From the IMG/VR virus record IMGVR_UViG_3300036045_000050, positions 1 to 30,419 of that record: a stretch of DNA of 30,419 bases; one strand, 5' to 3'. Below are positions 15,945 through 23,299 of the stretch, in pieces. The notes beneath the pieces are model-generated. The model had not been told where the DNA came from. It was given only the letters and a program-made list of their open reading frames with translations, and searched no databases. The translations under genes and the position numbers were made by a program. Positions within the stretch are counted from its first letter, which is position 1. Each line of letters begins with the position of its first letter. This DNA is from a virus.

Positions 15945-16553
15945 TCATGCCGCGTGAAAACTTTTGTAAACTCTTGGCGCCTTCAGCTTTGATACATCAT
16001 GGCCGCGATCTTTGAGACTCTGCCACCAGAGTGAATACTTAAACTCTGCCAGGTCTTCATCCGCTCTCTGTCGCGCCAGCTCATTTCTCACAGCTTCCTT
16101 GTGCTTACGTTCATTCTGGTCTCGATACTGCTTAGCAGTCCAAGCTGCCATCTCGTCGCGATAGATCTCATCGTCGGTTTTCTGCTTGACTGGCGCCGGC
16201 CGAAAGCCTTGGTAGCCCTGGTCCAACGCCTGGCTCAAAGCACCCCTTCCGACAGGCTGGTCCCGATAACTCTCCAGCTGCTGGTCAGTAGCGAACTCCG
16301 GCCGGCCGCCCCAGCCGGACTGGAACGGCCCCTGCTGGTAGCCGCCCGGCGACTGGCCGCCCCAGCCGGACTGGAACGGCCCCTGCTGGTAGCCGCCCGG
16401 CGACTGGCCGCCCCAGCCGGACTGGAACGGCCCCTGCTGCTCCGGCATCTGCGAGCGGAAGGCGTTGCCCAGCGCGGACCCGTAAGGGGCGCCGGCCGGC
16501 CTGGCGCGCAGGCCGGCGTAGTTGACGTTGCTGGTGATCCTGGTCTGCGTCAT
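15945..16553 (-). CDS. Chimeric protein with 17-residue Gly/Gln repeats
   Basis: 202 residues from ATG 16553. Residues about 40-85 hold three copies of a 17-residue unit (QQGPFQSGWGGQSPGGY), encoded by a nearly identical 51-bp tandem repeat. Residues about 125-202 are charged and helical, ending WWQSLKDRGHDVSKLKAP. The 5' half has the usual GC-rich codons, whereas the 3' half (15945 to about 16250) uses many A/T-ending codons, so the two halves have different histories. The gene is the first after an internal promoter at 16585-16613. No family was recognised; the repeats suggest a flexible structural element. Confidence 0.6.
   Translation of the reverse strand: MTQTRITSNVNYAGLRARPAGAPYGSALGNAFRSQMPEQQGPFQSGWGGQSPGGYQQGPFQSGWGGQSPGGYQQGPFQSGWGGRPEFATDQQLESYRDQPVGRGALSQALDQGYQGFRPAPVKQKTDDEIYRDEMAAWTAKQYRDQNERKHKEAVRNELARQRADEDLAEFKYSLWWQSLKDRGHDVSKLKAPRVYKSFHAA
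16306..16439 (-). repeat. 51-bp tandem repeat, 2.6 copies
   Basis: Units lie at 16306-16356, 16357-16407 and a partial third at 16408-16439. They are identical to each other over the compared length. The period is in frame and encodes a 17-residue Gly/Gln/Pro/Trp unit. Perfect identity points to recent amplification or active copy-number change. Confidence 0.95.
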
Positions 16554-16574
16554 ACGTCACCCGTAGCAACAGGA

Positions 16575-16613
16575 CTGAAGTTCAATTGTAGCAAAATGGC
16601 ACTTCAGATGCAA
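16575..16613 (-). promoter_or_regulatory. Internal leftward promoter with overlapping dyad
   Basis: On the leftward strand TGC-TACAAT is an extended -10 (TACAAT at 16585-16590, TGC at 16591-16593). TTGCAT at 16608-16613 serves as -35 with a 17-bp spacer. A dyad CTGAAGT / ACTTCAG (16601-16607 and 16575-16581) brackets the -10 and would suit a regulator. Transcription would start near 16578, about 25 bases before the ATG at 16553. It lies in one of the few true gaps of the leftward block and should drive the genes from 16553 down to 5805. Confidence 0.65.
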
Positions 16614-16614
16614 C

Positions 16615-17556
16615 TCAAGGAGATTCGAAGTACGCAAGGATCGTCTCAACCGACGGGGGCCAGGCCACCCGCGCGCCGTACCCGCCCATTCCCGAGATGA
16701 CCTGGTCGGCGGCCGCGTTGGCATTGGTGGTGTACGCGACGGTTGACACCTGCCCCTCCTCGTCAGTGTCAACCGCAACGTTCTCGCCGATGGAGCCTTC
16801 GAAGCACGAGACACGCACGCGGTAAACGGCCGGGCCGGCCTCGCCGTTCGTCTCGAACCAGATCTGAAACTTGTCGAACCGCCGCGCCGCCCGTTCGAGC
16901 AGCTCCCCGTCGTCGGCGATCCTGTCACCGATCGGGCCGTTGTTCACCAGGTCGATCGCCAGCGACGTGGGGCTGGACGTTAGCACCGCCTCCGTGCCGG
17001 CGGAGAACGTCGGATCCAAGCTTTCGCACACCGCTTGACTGCCAGGCTGCGCGGCGTATTCGAAGTCGAACACCCCCTCCGTGTCGAGGTAGCCGCCGCC
17101 CACGAACGCGCCGTTCACCAGCGTGAGCACCCGGCCGCCCAGATACGTCGGCGGGTCGAGCGCTTCGGCGTCCATCTCGGCGTACTGGACCGGCACCCCG
17201 TAGAGCATGTCGGCGGCGTACGAGCCGCCGCCCCGGAAGGGCGGGATGAGGCTCGACGCATGGATGAGACCCAGCCTGTCGGCACGCTGTTTCAGCTCGC
17301 CCTCCAGCGACGAGATCAGAGACGGCTCGCCGCCGAACAGCACGCAGGGCACACACAGGGGGGCGCCGGCGCCGGCCGCGTTGGGGCTGACGTAGTGCAG
17401 CGACAGGCCCAGCTCCTGCAAATGAGCGCGCAGGTAAGCGATCGGCAGGTCTTTGTTCGCCGCCGAGATGATCTTCCCCGCCCACGTCGCCGCCTCGCCG
17501 CCCCACCTGTACGGCGGCAGCTGGATCGGGTAGCCCTTGCGGATGCGCACCGTCAT
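16615..17556 (-). CDS. Hypothetical structural-type protein
   Basis: 313 residues from ATG 17556, with GAGGTGG upstream. The sequence is a mixed alpha/beta protein with no signal peptide: IRKGYPIQLPPYRWGGEA at the start, a central part with many Gly and aromatic residues, and a strand-rich C-terminal half (FQIWFETNGE, AVYRVRVSCFEGSIGE). It reads like a tail or virion accessory protein, but no family was recognised. Its stop is immediately followed by the internal promoter, so it is the last gene of the upstream half of the leftward block. Confidence 0.55.
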   Translation of the reverse strand: MTVRIRKGYPIQLPPYRWGGEAATWAGKIISAANKDLPIAYLRAHLQELGLSLHYVSPNAAGAGAPLCVPCVLFGGEPSLISSLEGELKQRADRLGLIHASSLIPPFRGGGSYAADMLYGVPVQYAEMDAEALDPPTYLGGRVLTLVNGAFVGGGYLDTEGVFDFEYAAQPGSQAVCESLDPTFSAGTEAVLTSSPTSLAIDLVNNGPIGDRIADDGELLERAARRFDKFQIWFETNGEAGPAVYRVRVSCFEGSIGENVAVDTDEEGQVSTVAYTTNANAAADQVISGMGGYGARVAWPPSVETILAYFESP

Positions 17557-17565
17557 ATGCCCACC

Positions 17566-18150
17566 TCACGGCGGCTCGTCCATGAGCCACGTCGCCACCT
17601 GCATGAAGTAAGAGTTGCCGGCCTTGCCGACGAGCGCCCAGGTGCCGGCAGGGACGGTGGCGTCGCTGGCGATCTGGAGCTGCGTCACCGTTCGGGTCAC
17701 CGGCGCCTGGGCCAGCCCGCTCTCGTAGACAGCCACCTGGTAGGTGCTGCCTTCGCCCGAGATTACCCGGCCAGGAAAGCCGCCGCCGCCCTGCTGCTCC
17801 GGCTGGGGCCTGGGCGGCGTGCCGTCGTTGCTCGTGCCCGTCTCTACGCCGCCGAACTGGTTGATGATCGTGATGGTGAAGTTGCCGGGGCCGCCGAAGT
17901 CGAGCGGCGGGAAGCCCGGGGGCTGCACGGGCGGCTCGTCGCGCCGGTTGATGTTCACGACGCCGCCGTCGCCGCCGAACTGGTTGATCGTGAGCGGCGC
18001 GCGGCCGGTGCTGTTGTTGATGGTGACGGGGCCGTCGATCTCCAACGGCTCGTCGCTGTTGAGGATGGCGTACAGCTCCTCCATCGCCTCGTTCACGCCG
18101 CCCCACCTCTCGCGCAGGAGGCGGATCGACTGCTTGCGGAAGATGCCCAT
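17566..18150 (-). CDS. Putative fibre-like or tail accessory protein
   Basis: 194 residues from ATG 18150, whose T-end overlaps the TAA of the gene upstream. The first 35 residues are helical and basic. Then comes a section with repeated short strands: LEIDGPVTINNSTG, APLTINQFGGDG, VVNINRR and FTITIINQFGG, spaced like a small beta-helix or fibre shaft. A Pro/Gly linker leads to a compact C-terminal domain (TYQVAVYESG, VPAGTWALVGKAG). This organisation suits a short fibre or tail tip protein. No family was recognised. Confidence 0.5.
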   Translation of the reverse strand: MGIFRKQSIRLLRERWGGVNEAMEELYAILNSDEPLEIDGPVTINNSTGRAPLTINQFGGDGGVVNINRRDEPPVQPPGFPPLDFGGPGNFTITIINQFGGVETGTSNDGTPPRPQPEQQGGGGFPGRVISGEGSTYQVAVYESGLAQAPVTRTVTQLQIASDATVPAGTWALVGKAGNSYFMQVATWLMDEPP

Positions 18151-18407
18151 TACTTCTCCCAGCTCACGACCCAGCCGTTCTGGCGGTCGGACCGCATCGG
18201 GTCGGTGTTCTCCTTGTACGACGGCACCACCTTGTAGCCGAACTCCGCCTTCAGTATCTCGGCCTGGATCTCGTTCAGCTCGGCCATGGTGAATATGACC
18301 TTGAGCGCCCCGCCCTCCGCCGCCTTGCGGATGACATCGAAGACCTTCGGCAGGTCGCCCCGCGCCTTCACCTTGGCCGCCAGCCTCCTCGCCTCGCCAG
18401 CCATCAT
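18150..18407 (-). CDS. Small hypothetical protein
   Basis: 85 residues from ATG 18407, which overlaps the upstream stop; a second ATG directly follows it. It is a helix-strand-helix protein: a basic N-terminus (EARRLAAKVKARGD), a strand ALKVIFTM, a helix LNEIQAEILKAEFG and a short C-terminal strand WVVSWEK. It ends in TAA, whereas most neighbours use TGA. No family was recognised. Confidence 0.55.
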   Translation of the reverse strand: MMAGEARRLAAKVKARGDLPKVFDVIRKAAEGGALKVIFTMAELNEIQAEILKAEFGYKVVPSYKENTDPMRSDRQNGWVVSWEK

Positions 18408-20437
18408 CAGCCACGCCCCCCCGTCGCCCCGTCCAGCGTCACCTGGTAGATGACGGCCGGGTCGATGTTTGTCACGCCCTCGAACTCCCAGCTGAACAGT
18501 CGCTGCCCGTCGATGTACAGCTCCTTGTGCCCGTCCATGCGGCGCTGCATCCAGCCCCCCGTCGCGGACAGGTCGCCCGTCATGGCCGCGTCGCCCCGCT
18601 CCGTGCCAAGGCTGTTCAGCTCGGCGCCGGCGTAGGTCGCCTGCCACACCACCGGGTCGCCCGAGCGGTCGGCGTAGAAGTACGCGAGCAGGGCCTGCTC
18701 GCTGGGCGACGGCTCGAACAGAACCTCGATCCGGCGCGGCCCCTCCACCTCCGCCGGCGCCCACCGGAACCAGCCCGTGCGGTAGCGCCACCTGACCCCG
18801 CCCACCTGGTAGGTGCTCGTCCCGTCCGGCTCGACCGACCAGGGGCGGTCGACGTCCAGCCGGGCCGCGCCGGCCTGGACGACCACGCGCCATTGCCCGC
18901 GCCCCCTCCCGGTGACGATGGCGACCGGCGCGCCCGCGAGGTCGTCGCCGAAGCGCCCCGCCGAGTCCGACAGGCTGGTCGGCGTGGCGGAGGTGACCAG
19001 CCCGCGCACCTTGCCGCGACGCCCGTCCACCATGTCCAGGGAGCCGGGGCCGAGCAGGTAGACCTGCCCGCCAGGCCCGCCCAGGAACACCCGCCGCTCG
19101 CCGTCGAGGAGGCCGACGCAGCTGGCGCCGACCGGGACGGGATACTCCTCCACCCACCACCGCCTCGTGGCGATGTCCATCGCCAGCGCGTGGCGCGGCA
19201 CGCCCGTGCCGGCCAGGGTGACGAACCACCGCACCACCTGGAGGCCGGGGTCGTAGACGCAGTGCCACCACTTCGCGGACTCGAAGCGGAGGCGGTAGCG
19301 CGCCCTGGCGTTGGTGGGGTCGAAAAGATCCTGGATTGGCGCCGACACCGGTTCGACCTGGCGTGAGCCAGAGAACTGGTAGATCCCCGCCTCGTCGAGC
19401 AGGTAGGCCGCCTCGTCCACGACCGCGAAGCACCGCCCGTTGACGCAGCCCCGGTTGCAGGACAAAAACACGTAGCCGTCGTCAAGGGGGTCTTGCTGGA
19501 ACGTCAGACGGTAGACGTGGCGCCGCTCCAGGATGTACAGGAAGCTGCCCATCGGCATGAGGCCCACCACGTCGTCGCCGTCCTCCTGGACGGACAGCGC
19601 GTTGGTGGGCGGCCACGCTTCGGGCAGCCCAGGCTCGCTGAAGGCCACCAGCCGCCTTTGCGCGAGCGGCGGCCTGATGCCGTACGGCTGGTACGCGGCG
19701 GTGGGCGAGGCGTACTCCTCCAGGAGTGTGATGGTCTGAGAAACGGCATCGACGGAGTCGATCTCATAGGCTCTGTCAGCCCCGGAGACCCACAAGAACC
19801 GGCCGGCCAGCGTGCTTGGCCACTCCGTGCCGACGCCCGTGACGGTCTTGCTACCCAGCGTGACGACCACCGAGCCGTCGCGGTAGACCTCCTCGCCCGC
19901 CAGGAACATCCGGTCCAGGTGCGCCGCGATCACCGACTTGTCGCTGGGCGGCGGGTCGTTGCGGTTGGCGATCGGCAGCCCCTCGCTGTCGTAAAGGGCT
20001 ACGGCCTCGTTCGCCTGGAGGAAGGTGTCCGTGTTCGTGCTGCTAAAGCTGGTGCTCGTCAGGTCGTCCGTCTCGACGTCGACATAGAACACCTGCGCCT
20101 GGCCCGCCGTGTTGCGCAAGATCTGCCGCAACGTCACCTTGCTCTCGCTCGGCACCGGGACGTTGGCGTAGGCCACCTCGCCCCTGGCGGTGATGGTCAC
20201 CGGCCCAGCCAACGGCGACAGGTTGCTGACGTTGCCGAAGCGGTCCACGAAGCGTGTGTAGGCGTAGTAGGTGCCCGTGATACTACCCGAGCCTGCGCCG
20301 GAGAGAGTTAGCGCCGAGCTGGGCGCGACCAAGCCGGCCACGTCCATCTGGTCGGCCAGGCCGTCCCAGACGATTGGCGGGTCGATGCCGTTGACGGCGA
20401 AGAGCAGGCCGTCGGCGCTCTGCGCGAAGTGCTCCAC
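18407..20437 (-). CDS. Beta-propeller-like tail or stabilisation protein
   Basis: 676 residues from GTG 20437. Repeated strands and phrases such as DRMFLAGEEVY, RRLVAFSEPGLPEAWPPTN, VQEDGDDVVGLMPMGSFLYI and RRHVYRLTFQ resemble the propeller-like tail proteins of podoviruses (compare the P22 gp10 stabilisation family). Residues about 185-245 hold a domain (VVVTLGSKTVTGVGTEWPS) also seen in the connector-like protein at 23626-24789. The C-terminal third is strand-rich with an Asp/Gly-rich end. The protein begins abruptly in the fold (MEHFAQSADGLLFAVNGIDP) without the usual N-terminal phrase, which appears instead in the small gene at 23299-23478. Function in tail assembly is inferred. Confidence 0.65.
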   Translation of the reverse strand: MEHFAQSADGLLFAVNGIDPPIVWDGLADQMDVAGLVAPSSALTLSGAGSGSITGTYYAYTRFVDRFGNVSNLSPLAGPVTITARGEVAYANVPVPSESKVTLRQILRNTAGQAQVFYVDVETDDLTSTSFSSTNTDTFLQANEAVALYDSEGLPIANRNDPPPSDKSVIAAHLDRMFLAGEEVYRDGSVVVTLGSKTVTGVGTEWPSTLAGRFLWVSGADRAYEIDSVDAVSQTITLLEEYASPTAAYQPYGIRPPLAQRRLVAFSEPGLPEAWPPTNALSVQEDGDDVVGLMPMGSFLYILERRHVYRLTFQQDPLDDGYVFLSCNRGCVNGRCFAVVDEAAYLLDEAGIYQFSGSRQVEPVSAPIQDLFDPTNARARYRLRFESAKWWHCVYDPGLQVVRWFVTLAGTGVPRHALAMDIATRRWWVEEYPVPVGASCVGLLDGERRVFLGGPGGQVYLLGPGSLDMVDGRRGKVRGLVTSATPTSLSDSAGRFGDDLAGAPVAIVTGRGRGQWRVVVQAGAARLDVDRPWSVEPDGTSTYQVGGVRWRYRTGWFRWAPAEVEGPRRIEVLFEPSPSEQALLAYFYADRSGDPVVWQATYAGAELNSLGTERGDAAMTGDLSATGGWMQRRMDGHKELYIDGQRLFSWEFEGVTNIDPAVIYQVTLDGATGGRG

Positions 20438-20438
20438 G

Positions 20439-20555
20439 TCAGTCCTCCCGGCCGCGCTCCACGTCCAGCAGCAACTTGATGAAGAACCAGAACGCCACGC
20501 CGGAGAAGGAGCCGATGACGTAAGCCAGCACCAAGTCGTCGGCGGTGAACGTCAT
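20439..20555 (-). CDS. Small membrane protein, 38 aa
   Basis: 38 residues from ATG 20555 (a GTG directly before it is possible), with AGGAGG about ten bases upstream. Residues about 7-30 form one hydrophobic segment (DLVLAYVIGSFSGVAFWFF), followed by an acidic/basic tail (LLLDVERGRED), consistent with a single-pass inner-membrane protein with a cytoplasmic C-terminus. Tiny phage membrane proteins can be holins or spanin parts, but one helix alone does not show that. It ends one base before the propeller-protein start. Confidence 0.6.
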   Translation of the reverse strand: MTFTADDLVLAYVIGSFSGVAFWFFIKLLLDVERGRED

Positions 20556-20608
20556 CACGGCTTGCCTCCTCCTTGGCCGCCCCAAAAAGCCCCGTCTGGC
20601 GACACACG

Positions 20609-20821
20609 TCACCTCCTGTACCTGTCCGTCACGAGCGGCCCGCCCGGCAGGCTGAACCGCTCGCGCAAGATCAAAGTGTCCGTCACGTTCTCGATCACGC
20701 CGGCGTGGAAGATCGCCAGCGAGGCCGGCCGCCTCACGCGCCCGCCGTGAGGCGGCAGCTCCTGGGCGGCCGGGGCCGTCTGGGGGCACGGCAGCGACGG
20801 CAGCGTGCGCCTCCGCCTCAT
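20609..20821 (-). CDS. Small hypothetical protein
   Basis: 70 residues from ATG 20821, overlapping the upstream TGA. The first half is basic and Pro-rich and probably disordered. The second half (ASLAIFHAGVIENVTDTLIL) looks like a helix-strand unit and ends LVTDRYRR. No family was recognised. It is followed by 53 noncoding bases that hold the binding site of the membrane-protein gene. Confidence 0.5.
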   Translation of the reverse strand: MRRRRTLPSLPCPQTAPAAQELPPHGGRVRRPASLAIFHAGVIENVTDTLILRERFSLPGGPLVTDRYRR

Positions 20822-21312
20822 CCGCTACCCCCAGCCGCGCGCAGCGTGTAGGTGACCCGGAGCGACTGCCCCGCCTGGAACGACCGCGCCGCCGACAGCC
20901 GCGCGGTGGACCACAAAAGGCCGCCAGTGCCGGAACTCACCGAGCAGATGAAGATGCCGCGCACCGTGCAGCTGGCGTTGAAGACGAACTCCATCGCCGT
21001 CGCGTTGGCGATCAGCGCGCCGTTGGCCGTGAGCGGCGCCCATTGCGGGCGGTTGCCGCCGTAGCTCGTCAGCTCCGCCCAGCCGGCGTGGCTGGAGAGG
21101 GTGTCCGAGCTGGCCAGCGCCGTGAAGCCGGTGTTGTCGATCAGTCCGCAAAACCATTGCGTCTTCTGAGTGCCGGCGTTGAAGTTCACCGACAACAGGT
21201 CGGTGAGGCCCTGCGCAACCGGGGCGTTAAGGACGGTCACGCCCCAGAGCCTATTACCGTCAACGTCGAAGGCTTCGAGGTAGAACGCGCCAATCACATC
21301 CAGCTGTTCCAT
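20818..21312 (-). CDS. Beta-sandwich structural-type phage protein
   Basis: 164 residues from ATG 21312. The layout is strand-rich with conserved-looking aromatic and Gly positions: WFCGLIDNTGFTAL, AGWAELTSYGGNRPQW, a central TANGALIANATAMEFVF, then VRGIFICSVSSGTGG and LRVTYTLRA. This pattern recurs in small phage virion proteins such as decoration or tail surface proteins. The start overlaps the upstream stop, and its own stop overlaps the next ATG. Confidence 0.6.
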   Translation of the reverse strand: MEQLDVIGAFYLEAFDVDGNRLWGVTVLNAPVAQGLTDLLSVNFNAGTQKTQWFCGLIDNTGFTALASSDTLSSHAGWAELTSYGGNRPQWAPLTANGALIANATAMEFVFNASCTVRGIFICSVSSGTGGLLWSTARLSAARSFQAGQSLRVTYTLRAAGGSG

Positions 21313-21731
21313 CAGCTCCCCCTTGGGTTCCTGCCCTTGTAGATGCGCCCGGTGCTGCGAGCCTGCACGATGTGGTTCGCCTGGGGGCGAGGATAGCTGA
21401 ACATCGCGGTGACCTGGCCGGTCGGGCCGGCGCCGGGCAGCACCGTGAAGGTGAACAGGGCGGCCTTCTGCACGCCGCTAACGGCCCAGGTCACCAGCAC
21501 GGTGTACTGGCCGGCCGAGAATGCCTCGTCCAGCAGGATCTTGCCCTCGAACAGGCCGGTTATGAGCGTCCTGTCGAGCGAAGGTGTCCGCCCGCTCGAT
21601 GACTGGGTAGAGCCAAGGTAGGCGGCGAATCTCGGGGCTGAGTCCGGTAATTGTGGCTGACCAGATGAGCTGAGAGCGTGCGGCCGGAACGTCACCTCCT
21701 GGCCCAGCTGGTAGCGACCGAGATAGCTCAC
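21312..21731 (-). CDS. Small beta-rich structural-type protein
   Basis: 139 residues from GTG 21731. Strands dominate: LGRYQLGQEVTFRPHAL, APRFAAYLGS, ITGLFEGKILLD and FSAGQYTVLVTWAVSG, then a C-terminal tail with basic residues (ARSTGRIYKGRNPRG). The order resembles the protein at 22450-22962 without its inserted domain, suggesting paralogous sandwich folds. The HNH gene upstream reads through the first 254 bp of this gene in another frame. Confidence 0.6.
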   Translation of the reverse strand: MSYLGRYQLGQEVTFRPHALSSSGQPQLPDSAPRFAAYLGSTQSSSGRTPSLDRTLITGLFEGKILLDEAFSAGQYTVLVTWAVSGVQKAALFTFTVLPGAGPTGQVTAMFSYPRPQANHIVQARSTGRIYKGRNPRGS

Positions 21732-22389
21732 GATACTTCCTCCGCGCCCGTAGAAGCCGCCGCTTCAGCCGGACGATCTCTTTGTCGCGCAGCGCCGTCG
21801 TGTTACGACTGCTCTCTTCCGCCGTCTCCAGCTGGCAATTTTCTGGCGAGTAATCGCCATTATGGTCAATGCGACCAATCCTCATGCCTGGCCGCCAACC
21901 CAGCCTAGACCAATGCGCCTTGAACTTGTCGTAGTTGCAGTACCAAGCATCACAAATTTTGATACCCCTACCTGGTCTGCCGCCGTATCGACTGAAGCGG
22001 TTGTGATTGGGGTCGTAGCAACGATTATGCATGTTGAACCACGACATATACAACAGAAAGTAGTAGCTAGTACGATGCCCGTCACCGCCGCGACTAATTC
22101 GGCCCTTACCACGCTTGTCGCTGGCCCAGGGCCGCTTAAATGGTATTGTCGCCGCCCTTTTTTTCTCTCGCTCCTCCCTGGCAAAGGCCAGCGCCTTTTC
22201 ATTGGCAACACGCACAATCTCCGCGCGCTCAGTCAGCCACCCGCCGTCATCACTAAACGCCAGCATCGCCTGCCCCATCACCACCCCCGTGTCATTCCAT
22301 CGGTCATTGCCAACATATGGCGACGTTTCGACACAGCAGAATCCGGGCACAAAGCTCGGCGTAGCCGCGCCCTGTCCGGGACAGGCCAA
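21478..22389 (-). CDS. HNH homing-type endonuclease, inserted between two tail genes
   Basis: 303 residues if started at TTG 22389; ATG 22278, with GGGGGTGG upstream, is a plausible shorter start. The core follows the phage HNH pattern: YMSWFNMHNRCYDPNHN, RYGGRPGRGIKICDAWY, then GRIDHNGDYSPENCQLET and SSRN. The Gly-Arg turn before GIKICD contains an extra PGR. The segment 21740-22380 is lower in GC than its flanks, as expected of a mobile gene. The frame does not stop at the insertion edge but runs about 84 codons into the downstream gene (to 21478), in a different frame from that gene. It is also in frame with the gene upstream, separated only by that gene's TGA. Confidence 0.8.
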   Translation of the reverse strand: MACPGQGAATPSFVPGFCCVETSPYVGNDRWNDTGVVMGQAMLAFSDDGGWLTERAEIVRVANEKALAFAREEREKKRAATIPFKRPWASDKRGKGRISRGGDGHRTSYYFLLYMSWFNMHNRCYDPNHNRFSRYGGRPGRGIKICDAWYCNYDKFKAHWSRLGWRPGMRIGRIDHNGDYSPENCQLETAEESSRNTTALRDKEIVRLKRRLLRARRKYRELSRSLPAGPGGDVPAARSQLIWSATITGLSPEIRRLPWLYPVIERADTFARQDAHNRPVRGQDPAGRGILGRPVHRAGDLGR

Positions 22390-22402
22390 TGTGGAGTTAC
22401 TA

Positions 22403-22426
22403 GCCTGATGGCCTCGCGGCCCAGGC
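22403..22426 (-). promoter_or_regulatory. Stable hairpin with GCGA tetraloop ahead of the HNH gene
   Basis: On the leftward strand a 5-bp outer stem (GCCTG/CAGGC) and a 4-bp inner stem (GGCC/GGCC), with a two-base bulge on one side, close on a GCGA loop of the GNRA class. It lies between the stop of the upstream gene and the first start codon of the HNH gene. No T run follows it, so it may regulate translation, protect the upstream mRNA or mark the insertion boundary. Confidence 0.5.
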
Positions 22427-22449
22427 GCCCGCCCGTTAGTGCCCTTGGC

Positions 22450-22962
22450 TCAAGTGACCCCGAAGCTCACCAGCTGCGCGTAAGAAATCGTGCTGATTTT
22501 TCCTTGCACCAGCACCTCATAAGTCGCCCCCGCCTCGTACCCGTTGCCCGACGAGCAGGTGAGGGACACGACGTAGAGTCCCGTCACGTTCCAGGTGCCG
22601 CCCGACGTGTACGCCCCGTTGCCCGTCGAGCCGTCTAGCGAGAACGTGTCGGCGCTCAGCCTGGTGATCGTGAACGTGCCGTTGGCAGCCGTGTTGCCCA
22701 GCACGCCAGAGATCGTCACCCGGTCGCCAGTCTGCAGCCCGTGCGACGCGCTCGTGACGACGATCGGGCTTCCGTTGGTCGCGCCAGTCACCGAGCCGGA
22801 GTCGCGGAAGCTGGCGCTGCCCGTCTGCCCGGCCACCAGCCCGTCGGGGCCGTAGACGCGGTAGGTCGGCAGGGAGTCGAGGTTGACGGGCGTGCCCGAG
22901 CTGTTGGTGACCAGCACCAGCACGGGGAAGGCGTCGCCCTGGTTTACGAAGCCCTGGAACAT
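22450..22962 (-). CDS. Beta-sandwich tail-type protein with inserted small domain
   Basis: 170 residues from ATG 22962, with AAGGGGTGG upstream. The outer fold is a strand-rich sandwich: QGDAFPVLVLVTNSSGTPV, LPTYRVYGPDG at one end and LYVVSLTCSSGNGYEAGATY, VLVQGKIS at the other. Between them (about 55-125) sits the segment VTGATNGSPIVVTSASHGL with GDRVTISGVLGN and FSLDGSTGNGAY, a unit that recurs in many phage tail proteins and is often labelled FCCH-like. It overlaps the previous small gene by 19 bp. Confidence 0.6.
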   Translation of the reverse strand: MFQGFVNQGDAFPVLVLVTNSSGTPVNLDSLPTYRVYGPDGLVAGQTGSASFRDSGSVTGATNGSPIVVTSASHGLQTGDRVTISGVLGNTAANGTFTITRLSADTFSLDGSTGNGAYTSGGTWNVTGLYVVSLTCSSGNGYEAGATYEVLVQGKISTISYAQLVSFGVT

Positions 22963-23129
22963 TCGCCACCCCTTCTCAGCTCGGCGGCCGCCTCGATCCC
23001 CTCACGGCCGCCGAATGTGCGCAGCATCCGGATGATCCAATCGCGGTGCGATTCGTCAACCTTCAGGTCTTTCCGGTACGACCATAAGCACGTCGCGCGG
23101 AAGCGGTCGTATGCCTCTTGCAGCGTCAT
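22944..23129 (-). CDS. Small hypothetical phage protein
   Basis: 61 residues from ATG 23129, overlapping the upstream stop. It is all-helical and basic: MTLQEAYDRFRATCLWSYRK, then WIIRMLRTFGGREGIEAAAE. The end is formed by codons that overlap the next gene in another frame. No family was recognised. It belongs to a cluster of tiny genes (22944-23622) inside the tail region. Confidence 0.55.
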   Translation of the reverse strand: MTLQEAYDRFRATCLWSYRKDLKVDESHRDWIIRMLRTFGGREGIEAAAELRRGGECSRAS

Positions 23130-23299
23130 CAGAACGCCTCCAACTTCGCGTCGCCGGCCACGACCTCCAGCACCACCGGGTACGGGTCTTTGCCGGCCGC
23201 CACGTACTCGCCGATCTCGCCGTCGATCTCGGCGACGAACCGGCTCAGCTCGGCGTACTGCTCCTCGTTCAGCTCCAGCCGCACCGCCTTGCGGATCAT
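23129..23299 (-). CDS. Small hypothetical protein, 56 aa
   Basis: 56 residues from ATG 23299 with GAGGAG upstream. The sequence reads MIRKAVRLELNEEQYAELSR, a second helix and a short strand VVLEVVAG, acidic overall. It could be a small alpha/beta protein of the ribbon-helix-helix size class, but the pattern is not diagnostic. The stop overlaps the next start (ATGA). Confidence 0.55.
   Translation of the reverse strand: MIRKAVRLELNEEQYAELSRFVAEIDGEIGEYVAAGKDPYPVVLEVVAGDAKLEAF

Noticed and set aside
16306-16439. CRISPR-like repeat array
   Set aside because: The units are contiguous without spacers, in frame and coding for a Gly/Gln-rich protein segment.
21478-22452. Group I intron or intein around the HNH gene
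   Set aside because: The genes on both sides have complete, sensible starts and ends, so nothing needs splicing. A free-standing HNH insertion explains the data.
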